64,000 nt of DNA from Linanthus parryae (Eukaryota; Streptophyta; Magnoliopsida; Ericales; Polemoniaceae): NCBI GenBank assembly GCA_023055425.1, contig JALGPY010000002.1, positions 138,565,927 to 138,629,926 on the forward strand, given 5' to 3'. Of the stretch, positions 44,759 through 57,670 are shown piece by piece; the first letter of the stretch is position 1; every line of letters begins with the position of its first letter. Both the position numbers and the translations under genes were made by a program. Below the pieces are notes generated by a model that searched no databases, was not told the DNA's origin, and saw only the letters and a list, made by a program, of their open reading frames with translations.

Positions 44759-44905
44759 CTAAGAGACGACCTTGGCGTTATGGAGGAAAGCGGCAGAACA
44801 GAGAATCGAAGCAATGCAGGCGAAAATCCCCATCCCAATTACCAGCGAAACCCCTGCAACTACTAGATCCAACAAGCACTGCACGCTCACTGCCGTTAGC
44901 AACAT
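44759..44905 (-). CDS. Possible 48-residue membrane peptide
   Basis: A short - strand frame starting MLLTAVSVQCLLDLVVAG and ending HNAKVVS. The middle (about residues 8-42) is strongly hydrophobic with Gly and Ala, enough for one membrane span or a hairpin. The 250 bp upstream look like a plant leader (CT-rich, ATG with A/G at -3), and a good splice donor ACAG/GTACTT lies 23 bp after the stop (near 44735), suggesting a 3' untranslated exon spliced further downstream, perhaps near 38030. I do not recognise the peptide with certainty. It lies between the GNAT and Cpn60 beta4 genes. Confidence 0.4.
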   Translation of the reverse strand: MLLTAVSVQCLLDLVVAGVSLVIGMGIFACIASILCSAAFLHNAKVVS

Positions 44906-45249
44906 CACTTCTTCTCCGACTTCCTTCTCTATGTGAAAATCAAAGGATGTGGATTATAATTGCAATCGGCACCGATTGTGTATCAGAAGCATGTGTTGTC
45001 CATCGGTGACCCAAAAATCAATTTATACACTTAACATGAAAGCAGGTTGCAGAGAAAAGAGGGTGACAGAGAAAGAAGGTATTGGGAAGGATGACACATA
45101 ATCGCCTGACGAAGTCTTTTGTCCTCTTGTGTTTTTGGTCGATTGCTGCGTTCGGCGGTCCAATTAGATGCGATTGGTGTTGGTGGGCTTAAGCATGGGC
45201 CGGGTCTGGCTTGGCAGAGGTCTGAGGGGTTGCAGACCCAATTGTGTCT

Positions 45250-46795
45250 GGTAAATTAACTTGTCCAATAATACTCCTTCCACTAATTAGTTTTCTTTTT
45301 TTTTTTTTACGAAACTAACTTTAATATTGAGGTGAGAACTTATTTGACAAGCATTCAACATACACAAAGTTAGGGCAACGGACACACCAAGTTAATACAT
45401 TTGGTGTGCACGCTCTCACCGAAATAATCTATCAGCTAATTGATTACACATAAGGGGCACCCAATTATCATGGTAAACCCCAACATTATTCAATAATCCG
45501 GAGACTTCTCGAAACAGGCGTGATGCCTCATTTCCTCCACCACCGAGAACATAACCGACATTGAAGCCATTGGGAGAGAGAGTTGAGCTTGAGCTCAAAG
45601 TTTTTGAATCTGTTTTAGCCTTAATCATTCGAAATTCATAGTCTACTATTAATTTTAAGCCACATCGCATTGATTCTAATTCCAAAAGCACAAAGCTTTC
45701 ATGATACAGGACTGAATAAACCCAGAACACATGAACGAATTGGCCCAGATGGTTGCGAATAATCGTCGCCCCATTACCAGATCTATCGCATCTAGAACAG
45801 CAAACGTCAAGATTGCACTTAAGTCTTTTGATTTCATGTGCCTTCCACCAATTGACAACCACTTCCACCGTCTAAGATCCCGAATGTGTCAATCACAAAC
45901 AAGAGTAAGTGTTTTCATGAAATTCAAAATGATTAGTCATAGCCCTGTTTACCGAGTGATGTATTGAAACATTCTGTGACTCGAAATATTTCGTGTTTCG
46001 AGAAATTCGCACTTCCCACACACCAACAGCAAAGATGCCTTGGTGACGGTTATTCAATCTTTGGAAAATGTATAGTAAGACTAAGTTAAGCGGTGCAATG
46101 GGGCACCCACGACCATGATTAGAGGCTTCAACAGCAGAGGGGTAGGGGAAGGTCTCCTGGTAACCTGGCGTGGAAGGGTCACAACTTCCACAGAAAACAC
46201 AGGCAGCAGGTATAACTAGACCTCTCTTTCGAAGATTCAATTTTGTTGGAATAACATTATGAAGAAGTTTCCAAATAAAAGTTTTATTTTCGGAGGAACA
46301 TTTATCTTCCAAAAGAAACTCAAAAAAAGAACTGGAATTAAAACAACTAGAACTAGAAATAGTCGAGATTAAGTTTCTGTTTAAGTGATCAAAAGCCACC
46401 CAGTAACCAGTTTCCACACTGAAAAATGTCATCACTAGTTGGTGACCAAACTAAGAAATCAGGATTATTCAAGTGAGATCTGGGAAGGTCAGTGATAGCC
46501 TCTGCTTCATCACTAGAAAAGTGGTCGTGGATCAAATTTACATGTAACTTCAATCTTCTTCTTTTTCATATTTTTTTTTTTTCTTTTCATCATGTAACTT
46601 CCATCTTCGGTGAGTAAAGAAATCACTAGTGTTTTATTGGGAATGGTAGGTAAACTGTAAGGGGTTCTACCTAGGCCCAAAAGAATCCATTTATTATGGT
46701 AAACAAGGGTGTTTGGCCATTCCCAATACCATGCCTAAAACCTCGAAAAATAATGTCTCTAGCATGGGTGAAACATTTCCAAATCATAGAGGAAC
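45250..46795 (-). pseudogene. L1-type LINE relic: zinc-binding RT domain and RNase H part
   Basis: Reading on the - strand from 46795: SSSMIWKCFTHARDIIFRGF, RHGIGNGQTPLF, then HDHFSSDEAEAITDLP, LNNPDFLVWSPTSDDIF, then (46435-45893) KTFIWKLLHNVIPTKLNLRK with VFCG, the reverse-transcriptase zinc-binding pattern, and (45868-45416) an RNase H-like region ending CNQLADRLFR. This is the order in the C-terminal half of plant L1 LINE ORF2. It continues at 49146-49440 beyond the inserted LTR. Many stops. Confidence 0.75.
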
Positions 46796-49145
46796 TGAAA
46801 TACCCCGTTTTGTGACTACGGGTATTTTGTGATATTATCATAAGTGTTGGGAAGTTAATTTAATTCTAGAGAGTTAATTATAATGCTTTGAGAGTTTGGG
46901 GGGAACTTTGTGACTTTAATCAAAGGTTTTAGTGTCTTTTACTTGAGTTTGGGGAAGGTATTTGTCTTTTGGCAAAACTAAGGGGGAATTAGTGTCTTTT
47001 GACCTAACTTTTCTTCCTACATAAAAGTTTCATAATTCAAGAGGGTTTCCTACTTATGAAGTTGATTTTATTTCCAACTCTCATAAAACCCTCACTCTCC
47101 CTATTTTCTCTAATCTCTCTCACGTCTCCCTCACTCTACCCGTCCCTCTCTCACTCTCTCTCGTCCCTCTACCCGACGACAGCCACCCCACCGCCGCCGC
47201 CGTCCCTCTCTTTTGCGTTGAGGTAATTCTCTCTCTTTTTCTCTTTTCTTTCTCTTTTCCTTTCTCTCTTTCTTTCTCTCTATCTCCGTCCGTCTCTCTC
47301 TCCATCCGCCCCCATGGGCGGCGGGTTTGGTTGTTTTGTTTCTTCTTTTCTTTTCTCTTGTTGATCTCTTGATCTTGTGATCACTTGTTCATGATTCATG
47401 TATGTTGCATGTAATCTTTATCTTGTGATCACTTGTTCATGATTCATGTATGTTGCATGTAATCTTTAAATTTCAGTTTGTTATTGTTAGGATCATTGTT
47501 CATGGATTTGTTGGGTTGATAATCAAGTTTTAGGGTTTATCATGTTCTTGGGTGTTGGGAAGAAACCCTAGTTTGAAAGAGAAGTTTGATTGAATGATTT
47601 GGGAGTTTGAATGATCATAATAGGTGGATAACAATCTGATTTGAATGTGGGAATCATGTTATACTAGGTTTAGTATGAATATATGATGAACTAGATGCTT
47701 GGGGGAAAAGTTTCATGAAGATTGACAATTCCCGTATTGATATTTTGAATGAAGTTGGAAACTTGAAACTAGTGTAACTTTTAATTCAGGAATCGAAATT
47801 AAGATCCGTTTGAGGCTAAACTTATTATTCCGAACGTTTTGAATCCAATGGAACTGTTTTTAGACCATGATCTGTTTGGGAAACTTGAGTAATATATTTG
47901 GTGGAGTTATGATAGGCTATGTATGCTTTAGGTTAGGGGATTTTGAAGCAAAGCTTTGGGTTATGTTTTGAAGTATGATTTGAGTGAGATGTTGGGGAAG
48001 TGTTAGAACCCTAAACCATTGACTGTCATATGCATGTAATTAGTATAGCAAGTATATTTCTAGAATAATTGTTTGATTAGCATATTGTTATGTGTAGGTA
48101 ACGAATTCGTCGACGACGAGTACGTAGAGTACATTGGTTGAGTGCTATAGTTGGAATTTGCTTTGAGGTTAGTAAATATGCCAAGCCTAGTTGTGCTTAT
48201 CTCTTTCGTGTCAAAACGAATTCTTGTATTTCTTTACGTCTCAAAATGTGTTTATCTGACGTGACATGCAATATGTGATTTCTACTTGATAAATGTTTTC
48301 TTGGAAATATCACCATGATAATGATAATGCATTAATACGTAAAGTGGAATAGTTGTGCGGGGACATTTATTATTATTGTGGTATGGTTACCATCGGCATT
48401 GGACGGTTTGATCTCGGTCTTCCCTTTCAATTTATTTTTATTTTAATCCGGTTGCAAGTCCCCGGATAGCTCCCTGTACTCACTCCTCTGGACGCTAGAT
48501 TCTTTGGGGGGTGTCGACACTTAAGGTCTTGGATGCTTGCGAGATGGTTTGGTTTCCCCCGTCACAACGAATTAATAATGGATTTTTGGTTTTGTTAACG
48601 GAAAGATGTTAACGATGGATTTTGGATTTTTCCTAATGATTATGGAAATTGGTTGGAAATATTATGGAATTGGGAACTCTTATGTTTTAATACAAGAGTC
48701 AGCTTTATTACCGCTGTGTTTGCGAAAAACTCTTACTTATAAATGAGTCATTGTTTTATAACTATCCATCATCGTTTTACATGTTTGGATGTTTATTTAC
48801 CAGTATTTCATGCTGATTTTGTACTGTGGTGTTTCTTTTTGATTCCGCACCACAGGTTTAGAAGATGGTTATCTGGCGTAGAAGGGGACGCGCATCACAT
48901 GGAATAACAGTAGTAGTATTACATTTGGATTTGAATTCTTTAGTAATTTGAACACTTTAGTTGTTATGCCGGTTTGTGGCTAGGATGTTGATTTTTAATA
49001 ATGCAACGTTTTAATGACATTTAATTATTATATGTGGATGTTTGTGCTTGCGAACCTTGTTATAAAATCTCCTTATATCCGGGCTCCTCTCGGGTACGGA
49101 TTGACATCCCCGGGTCTCCGGCTTGGGCCATTTGGTGGTGTTACA
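46796..49145 (+). mobile_element. Solo LTR (2350 bp), Tekay-like, inserted in the LINE relic
   Basis: Starts TGAAATACCCCGTTTTGTGA and ends GGTGGTGTTACA, flanked by GGAAC (46791-46795) and GGAAT (49146-49150), a 5-bp target duplication with one change. The LINE frame resumes across the gap. Inside are a CT-rich stretch (47100-47310), a 48-bp perfect tandem repeat (47372-47419, 47420-47467), and phrases shared in style with the chromovirus-like LTR at 26567-27430. No internal region, hence solo. Confidence 0.8.
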
Positions 49146-49440
49146 GGAATGCTCATTTGGAAAAGCAACCAAATAATTCGAATCATAAAAATATTTGCCT
49201 CTAAGAACTTTGGCTATCAAGGAGTCAGGTTTTCAAGAATTTCCCAAATTTAGTTAGCAAGAAGGGAAAGATTAAAAGCATGAAGACTTCTAAAGCCTAA
49301 TCCCCCGGCGTTCTTAGAAAGGCACAATTTATCCCAACTCGCTCAAGTTATACCTCTATTCTCTAAATTGTTGTTCCACCAAAAAATAGAAATGATTTTC
49401 TCAATTTCATCACACAAACTGGTAGGCAACAAATATATGG
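49146..49440 (-). pseudogene. Upstream part of the split LINE relic
   Basis: On the - strand: LPTSLCDEIEKIISIFWWNN, then [29 protein letters not shown] and LEANIF, the conserved end of the L1 LINE reverse transcriptase. It continues directly into the 46795 end of the other part once the solo LTR is removed. Confidence 0.75.
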
Positions 49441-49592
49441 ACATCATATATACTGAATACTGTCACACAAAACATTTTACGCGTAAAACATTTTCCCTTG
49501 TAAAACATTTTATTGTGAACCAAACATAGCCTTAAAGTTAATCTAATTTACATTACACATGCATTGCGAGACAGTAGTTACACTGTAATGTA

Positions 49593-49826
49593 CTCCCTCC
49601 GTTCCTCCAGTTTCTTCACAAATTTTTTTGGGTATTATTGGGGCCTAGCGATTTGGTTAGCAAAACGATGCTAGAATTTGGTAATCTTTTTATGGTGTCG
49701 TAGAGTAAACTTTACTCTACGATACCACAAAAAATTACCAAATTCTTGATTTGTTTTGCTAACCAAATCGTTGTACCCAAATAATACCCAAATAATTTTG
49801 TGAAGAATCTGGAGGAACGGAGGGAG
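49593..49826. mobile_element. Stowaway MITE (234 bp), TSD TA
   Basis: CTCCCTCCGTTCCTCCAG at the left and its inverse CTGGAGGAACGGAGGGAG at the right, flanked by TA on both sides. The two halves pair along most of their length (GATTTGGTTAGCAAAACGAT against TTTTGCTAACCAAATCG; GTAAACTTTACTCTACG at the turn). Tc1/mariner-type MITE. Confidence 0.92.
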
Positions 49827-49828
49827 TA

Positions 49829-51083
49829 TTAATTTGCTTCTTCAAAGAGTAAAGTTACAAGTATTTCATGCTGTCAAAAGTCATTGATTCCGAGACTGCA
49901 AATAAGAACACAAGAAGCTGTGCGCATGGTTTTATCTTTCTCTTCAATCCTTGAAACAATCAACCAATCATTTCAATCATGAATCATCCCTGGTGCAGGA
50001 CAAGAAATGAAGAAATCACTAGCAGCAATTTGGCTTTAACAGGCAGTAAGGAAAGGAGCAGCAACTGAGCAAATGTCAGGCCCCTTGCAAAAGTAACATG
50101 CCAACAGGAAAAAAAACATATTTGCTCGAATATTTCTTCATTCCTATATGTCGGTTATTGGGCTCTTGGGAGTTGGTACAATAGCAGACTGTAGTTGGTA
50201 GTGACGGGAGGTTAACGGCGTTGCTGCGCGGTGGGATGGTAGTGACAGGTGCCCTGAATCAGGAAATGGTCTAAAGATGTCATTGAAGATGACGTATGGA
50301 GACGAGTTTCCAATCTGGAGCATCAATGGAGGTGATGTGTTCTGGTCTGGTGTGTCATTTAATGGCTTGCCAAACAGTTCAATTGGACGAATAGGTGAAG
50401 TGTAGGACAGATTATAGCAGATCAGATTATTCAAGCCAATTGTTGATTATCTGCAATTTACCCTGCACTAGCAGTGCCGGACAGTGCTAATGTTGATTGT
50501 TTATAGTATACTTTATGGGTATCAGCTGAAATCCAGCAGTTGCAGAAGCAACTAGAGGTGTAATTTTATTAAAAGCATGCCATGTACATTTCGGTTTAAC
50601 TGTAGAGGAACAAAAAGTTGGAAAAGCTTTTACAAAATCGTAACATTCTAACAGCCTATTATTGTCGTGAAGAACCCGAGACTATCTTCTCTTGTTCATC
50701 ATTCTAAAATTTTCACAAGTACAATGGAACAGAAAAATTCCCCTGAAGCCTCGCAGTGGGGTGTTTTTTCAGTGCGAAATCAGATTCCCTTGTTGAGCAA
50801 ACTTGTAAGTGTACGACCCCTCCCCTAGTGGACGTCAGTCGTACCAGAATCTTTCATTCGTACTAGTTACTCCATTCATCTGAAGTACAAGTCATTTGTA
50901 TTCAGTAGAAAATATAAACCAATTAGATACAAACTCAATGAAAGTTGCTCCCCCACTAACCCATGATTTGAGCAATATCAGCACAAAGAATTATGGTATG
51001 GTTTCTGTGATTTCCACTTTGCAGCATCTGCAGTGACAAATTCAGATGTTTGAACAACAAACAAGGAATGAAAACGGAGTCAG
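49829..51083. other. Intergenic and probable 3' untranslated region of the Cpn60 gene
   Basis: A 96-codon - strand frame at 50434-50144 has no recognisable motif. The part nearest 51083 is likely 3' untranslated region of the Cpn60 beta gene, but I cannot place the polyadenylation site. Confidence 0.4.
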
Positions 51084-54000
51084 CTACAAGCCAGCAGATC
51101 CAACACCTGCATAGACAAGGAAACAAGGACTGTTAAATGTCATCAGACAATATATTTCTGAATTTTATCTTTACATCCTTTCTGAGAGTATGTACCGGGG
51201 AGAGGCATTCTTTCTTTCCTCCGAATGGGTTTTTCTTGCTTGATGTCAACAACAACCAAATCAGATGTTAGAAATGTCTTGGCAACAGATGCTGCATGCT
51301 CCAAACAACACCTGACTACCTGTTTTCATAAGTTCCATTGAGAATCAGAAGCAATACCAGCAATTATAAACAGTGACAGAATAAGAATGCAGATTCGTGC
51401 AATCTATTGATAACTTTAAGTATAGGGATGGCAATCAGATCCGATTCAAGGTGAGAGCAGGCCGTGCTGGGTTAAGGGCAGGCTGAAGGAGAGCGGGCTG
51501 GGGCGGGCTGTGCACCTGTGTGGAGCGGGCCGGGTATGGGCCAGATCGGAGGGTGGAGAAACTAGACCCGTGTGTGCCACGGGCTGGGTGTGATGGGGGC
51601 GGGCCGTGCCGGTTTCAGGGTTGAGGGAGCCATTTTTTTGCGGGTTGAACCGGCGGGCCGGGTCGTGGAGAAACTTGACCGTGCGTGCCACGGGTGGTTG
51701 TGATGGGGGCGGATCGTGCACGGGTCAGGGGGGGAGGGGGCCGTGCGTGGACCGGGTTGACCCTTGTTGGGCACAGGCAGGAGCCGGGCCAATTCGGCAC
51801 GCGGGTCGACCCGTGCTGCCACCTTGAGATCCGATCCGATAAGGTATCCCGCATGATCCTAACCTAATGGAGCAGATCTAATCCAGTCCGAATGGATCGG
51901 ATATGAATCTTAAGTTTTTGATCCCTGAAACCCAATCCGATTAGGTTATCATACCTAATAAGTTTGATAATAAACATGTATTAATATAATTATAAATATA
52001 TTATTTACTATCTTTACTTAAAATAACATCATAAATTTTACATAAAAATGATATTCTTATGATTGATCAATTTATTCTTGTAAAGTGAAAATTAAACTAG
52101 TTTTGATTGTAATTCATGATTATCTTAGCTTAGATTAAATGAAAACATCGCCCGTATGATCCGATGGATAATCCGATTCGGATCCGGTGAGATCCGATCC
52201 GAATCTGATCAGGTCCGCAACCTGTGGATCGGATTTGGATATAGGCTGATCCGATCCAAACCCGTTCCATTGCCATTCCTATTTAAGTCGTTAATCATAC
52301 TATTTCATATATCATACTTTATCAACCTAGGCTTGTTGGGAGGAAACAGATCTTGGTTTAGAATTTCTTTGAACATACATTTATTATTACTTTGTTCAAT
52401 AAATTGACTTCACAAGCCATTGAAATATCAATCACATATCTGCTGGTTCAACAAAACCCATTAAATATATGCACTTCCACCGTCAAATTTCAGCATCATA
52501 TCGTGACTACCATCCATATCCTACAAATCGATAGCATAAATCATTTGACAGGACCTAATTAGCTGCAGAACAATTCATCTGACGATACCTTTGTCGGATC
52601 AATAATCCCAGCTGCCATTAAATCTTCATAAATGTTGCTTGCGGCGTTGTACCCATAATTTACATTGTCATTAGACAGAATCTGCAAAAAGCAAGTATTC
52701 TTAAATGCCTGTACTTCATTCTAACAAAACACTTGGAACAAAAAATTAATCACTGATGTTTTCTGTCATATAGAATCAGACATGTTATTTCGCCTGATAT
52801 CAAATGGATTTTTCCCTCCCCTTCCATTTGAGAAGTTGCTGAAGTTGTAACAAAATGTATTCAAAATTTTAACCATCAAGTACAACCTAATCCAATATAT
52901 CTAAGGACATCTTAATCTTTCCGGTATGATGCAGTAGTAAGAAAATACCTTTTCTATAACAACATTGCCATTTACACCCGAATTTTTGGCTATCTGCTTA
53001 AGAGGATAAACCAAAGCTTTCTTGAAGATCTCAGCTCCAATCTGCATCCAGAGATAAAATGACACTATCACAATTTCACGTGGAGAAAAACATGATTTCC
53101 ACAATCACGAAGCAACTTTAAGATTTGCTCACTAGGTGACATTTAAATATTCAGGAACAAAAAAATAGTTCAAAACAACATTAATTTAATACGCATATAG
53201 CTTTTGCTGATAAGTTTAGTAATTTATATTAGAAGTGTGTCAAACACGCATGCAGGTAAAGAGAGGGAGAGAGAAGACAAACCTTCTGCTCTTCATTGTC
53301 TAGAAGTTCTTTTATTTGATCAACTTTTAGTGATAGCCTCAAAAGGCTGCAACCACCACCAACTACGATGCCTTCCTCGATAGCTGCCTGTACATGCACT
53401 TTAATGCTCTTAACAGTTTTGGATAACAGATGATTACGCATGTAACAAAAGAAGTTAGAATTTTACCTTGGTAGCATTCAGAGCATCTTCCATTCTCAAC
53501 TGCTTATCCTTCAACTCTACTACTGTTTGTGCACCTACCTGTTAATCATACTCATTGAATAAACAAATGAAAAATAGAAGTCAGTTTCAAAAACAAACAA
53601 ACAAGAAAAATAGATCGTCAAGATGACAATTCTGGCAACTATCAGATCACCTGCAGGATGGCGATTCCCCCAGATAACCTTGCGATCCGTTCATTCAGTA
53701 TTTTCTTCTGAAATTTCTCGTCAGTGTTCTGGGAGAAAATCATACTATCAGTCATTATTAAGCTCACTTAACATATGATTAAGTTTAGATTTGATATTTC
53801 TTTCACACTTGTAAGTTGTCATCGGAATATAAGACGATCTCCTGAATCGAGCAATTTCAAGTATAAAGCTACAATGATAATTTTCAATTATTAGATTGTG
53901 GCGTTAATGTCATTTACATTGTTTTCCCTCCTTATTTTCCATATAAAATGAACACAAGTGCCAATTCTGTTTTGTTTTAGTGATCCTCCTTCCCAAAAAT

Positions 54001-57000
54001 CCATGGTCAACAAAATGTATGTTACGAACTTACGATATAGGCAAAGTTACTAGCTTAGTCCTTCGTAACTAAGAGCAAATAAAAGGTTAACTTTTCAGTT
54101 CCCTAGTCTTCCATCGAAGTGAAATAGTATATGCATGTGTCTGTTTCGTGCTATCAAAAATTCAAAATCTACTGAACGAGTCTCTGATGATTTATATTTT
54201 AGCTTTCTTGTTCGGACCAGTATCAAAGATCATACACTTATGTATGCTTCTCTCAACCTGATGTAAACATACCATTACCTTCTGTTAAATCACTTTACAG
54301 ATAAAGCGTGGCTAAACAGTGGCTTAGATGAGCTATCAAGAACAAATAGGAACAATGGTTCAGAAAATATTTAACCAACCTCAACAAGCATTTTGATTTG
54401 AGAAACTCTCTTCTTCACAGCAGGTTGAGTGCTACCATCAGTTACAATCAGGGTAGAACCCTTAGTAATCACCACCTTGGTAGCAGTACCCAGTACCTCC
54501 TTTCCTGCTTTTTCAAGGGTCAAACCCGCCTCATCTCTGATTACAGTCCCTGCAAACAGAGAAAATCAAGTATTAAGACAAAACTAGTTGTCTTTTTGGA
54601 CATCAAAAAGGTAATGATATAAGCCCCCGAATGAAGTCTATTTATCCCTAGCACTATAACATAAATTCTAGGTTTTTCTTACCACTAAACCTAACAATGT
54701 TCACACATCAGACTATTACTTTTCCGTGCTCGTGTGAGTGCATGTTCATGTGAAATGTTCTCACAGTCTTTGCTACAAGAACCACATCAACAATTTGAGT
54801 TACATATCCTACTCATTGGACTTACTCTAGAATTAAGGTGGCACAAACTTTCAGAAGATATTATTATATATTCATTAATTATTACTCTAATTAGTGTAAT
54901 TCTATGTTCTAGTCTTTAGTTAGTTTCAATAAATAAACCTTCTAAATCATTGTCTACTGACTGGTATTTTATTAGCCACTGCACTAATAAACTAAATTTT
55001 AATCTGGTACAAACTACATCTTGAAAAGCAGACATCACTTCTTATTTTAATGTTCAATGGGCTACCTCCTGTCAAGACAGCAATATCATCTAAGTAGTGG
55101 CTCTTGCGTTCGCCAAAGGCAGGAGCTTTGATAGCAGCTGCCTTCAGCACACCCCTGAGTTTGTTCCTAATTACTGGAGCTAGAGCTTCCTGCTCAATGC
55201 CCTCGGCGACTACCACAACTGGGTACTTCTCTTTAACAGCATTGTCCAATAACTTAAACATCTCCTTTGGGTCTGTGATTTTTTTGTCGACCAGGAGTAA
55301 CTGCAAAGAAAGAATTGCACGGCCTCTCAATTACTCGGCACGAGAATGCTACAAGTATTTGACAAAGTAAAAAGCCCAACCTTGCAATCATGAAACTCAG
55401 CGATCATCTTTCTTCGATCAGTAACAAAATAAGGGGATAAAAACCCACGATCAAATTGCATCCCTTCAACAATCTGCAAGGTGTTCTCAACATAATTTCC
55501 TTTCTGGATAGTGACAACACCACTCCTTCCAACTTGGCGTATAGCATCAGCTATCATGTTTCCCACTGCATAGTCGTTTCCTGCACTTACCGCAGCAACA
55601 TTTGCCAGCTCATTATCCAGTACCTGCACTACAGTTAACATGCATGCCTTCTTTTGATAAGCATGAGCGCGATCAACTAATGAAAATACCAATACATGTT
55701 CTCCTAGAAAATATTCTAGAAAATTTTTGCCAAAAACATGAAATGGAAAAGAAAATAAAAAGTAGGAAGTTCTCCAGCATATACCTCTCTTGAAACAAGC
55801 TGGAGTTCGTAAATAAGGGCCTTTGCAGTTTTCTCAATCCCTCGGGAGATTTGAATAGGACTCATACCAGCTGCAATCACCTAGAGAGAAAAAAATCTGT
55901 TATTAGTAGCTCTAGGTTCATATACGTCCGGTTCATCTGAAGTATAACCTTGTGCAAATAGTGAAAGCGATGACTTGTTAAAGTAACAGACTGCAAGCAG
56001 AAGTATCAGTCTATAGCAAAAGCCATGGTTTATTACCTTTACTCCTTCAGCAATTAGACCCTGAGCAAGTACTATAGATGTGGTGGAGCCATCACCAGCA
56101 AGCTCGTTGGTCTTGGCTCCGGCTTGTCTGACCAATTTCACTCCAACATTCTCCACAGGGTCTTCCAGCTCTATCTGATCTATGGAAATCATATCCAATT
56201 AGGAGGAGAATGTGCACAAATTAGGACTTTAGAAACTAGTTACAGGGACAAAGAACAACAAGACAAATTTGTGAAAACCATCTTCATTTTAACATCGCCA
56301 AATAACAATAAGATTCTCTAGCAACTCACCGATAGCACATCTGTGAAATTCCTTCTGCATCTTCTTAGTATCAGCGATTCAGAACCATCAAGGTTCATGC
56401 TTAGTTTCATTTTAGTTTGTTTCTCCCTTCTAACGCCTTTAGAGTGATTTTATCATTCAGCGCCGTGCAGATGAGCTTCCATCTAGTCTGGAAATTTATC
56501 ATTTGAGTACGAACTCATTCACATAAGATTACATTTATAGATTTATATAACTTGTGAAGAATCAATGTTACTACTATTCAAGCTTGTTTCTTGAAATGAT
56601 TTGTGCCTGTATGGGGATTCAACTTGTTCAGCGCTCGTTGCTATGGTGGTAGTGTCAGAGCTACTCAAAATGTCCTAATTGAGTCATTAATCCCCGCTGA
56701 TAAATACAGCTTCATTTTCTTCACCGCATCCTTGTTTTTTACCTCTTCTGCTTCATTCATCAAAGTTCTTTCTCTCATATGCATTTACAGAGAAATTACA
56801 AATCTATATTCCTTCTCTCTTGTATTTACAGTTTCATCAGTTCAAGATGAATTTTTCGCAGGGTAGCAATGTTTCCTCATTGAGACTTCACCTTGATCGA
56901 ATAAAAAGGGTATTGGCAATGCTTGGAGGTAGAGGAAGATGCTAGAATTTTGAACGTAAACAATTAGTGATTATGTAACGCCGTAAAGAAACTTGGGAAG

Positions 57001-57591
57001 GGCTTTCTGAGCTTTATTTTGCCGAGTGATACAGGAAACCTTGGGTTGTCAACACTATGAAGGCAATGAGCCAGTCATATATCATGTAACTTGGGTCTTC
57101 TATGTTTCTTCAAGAGAGGTGCCGGGAATAGGGGTGCTACTACTGAAAGTGAGGACATTGAGAGTGCTTACTGGAATCAACGTCAAACAGAAAATCTAGC
57201 CACAAACTTATCCACCACAAAAGCGAGAATGTTAGCCAATGTTTGCTGTTGCCAAATCAAGAAAAGTAGCAGCCACCACCATCAAAAAATAATTCTGAAG
57301 AGAATTATTGAAGCGAAGTCAGTCAAATGAAGATAGTGTCGAACGAGAGACTGAGGGAGGAAGGAGCAGATCAAGCTGAAAAACCCACTACTCTAGCTCT
57401 AACAGAAAATCCAGTAATATGTAATAGAAGAACCCTAAACTGGAACATGGAGATATTCCTAACAAACAGTTGCTGGAGATGAACTCTAGTGGATAAGGGC
57501 GCTGAGGTAGTTCATTGAGGTCTCTAACTAGATATGTATTGGTTACGTGGGATGGGTAATGTGTGTTACTAAATGGACCTAGGTGGGCGGT

Positions 57592-57670
<79 letters not shown>

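Noticed and set aside
47120..47305. 61-codon - strand frame rich in Glu, Arg and Lys
   Set aside because: It comes from a CT-rich simple repeat in the solo LTR.
51446..51867. Several overlapping frames in GC-rich DNA on both strands
   Set aside because: They lie in the hAT-like MITE within a Cpn60 intron; no motifs, and GC-rich repeats stay open by chance.
52901..56198. Short - strand frames with chaperonin similarity as separate genes
   Set aside because: Each is one exon, with some intron, of the single Cpn60 gene.
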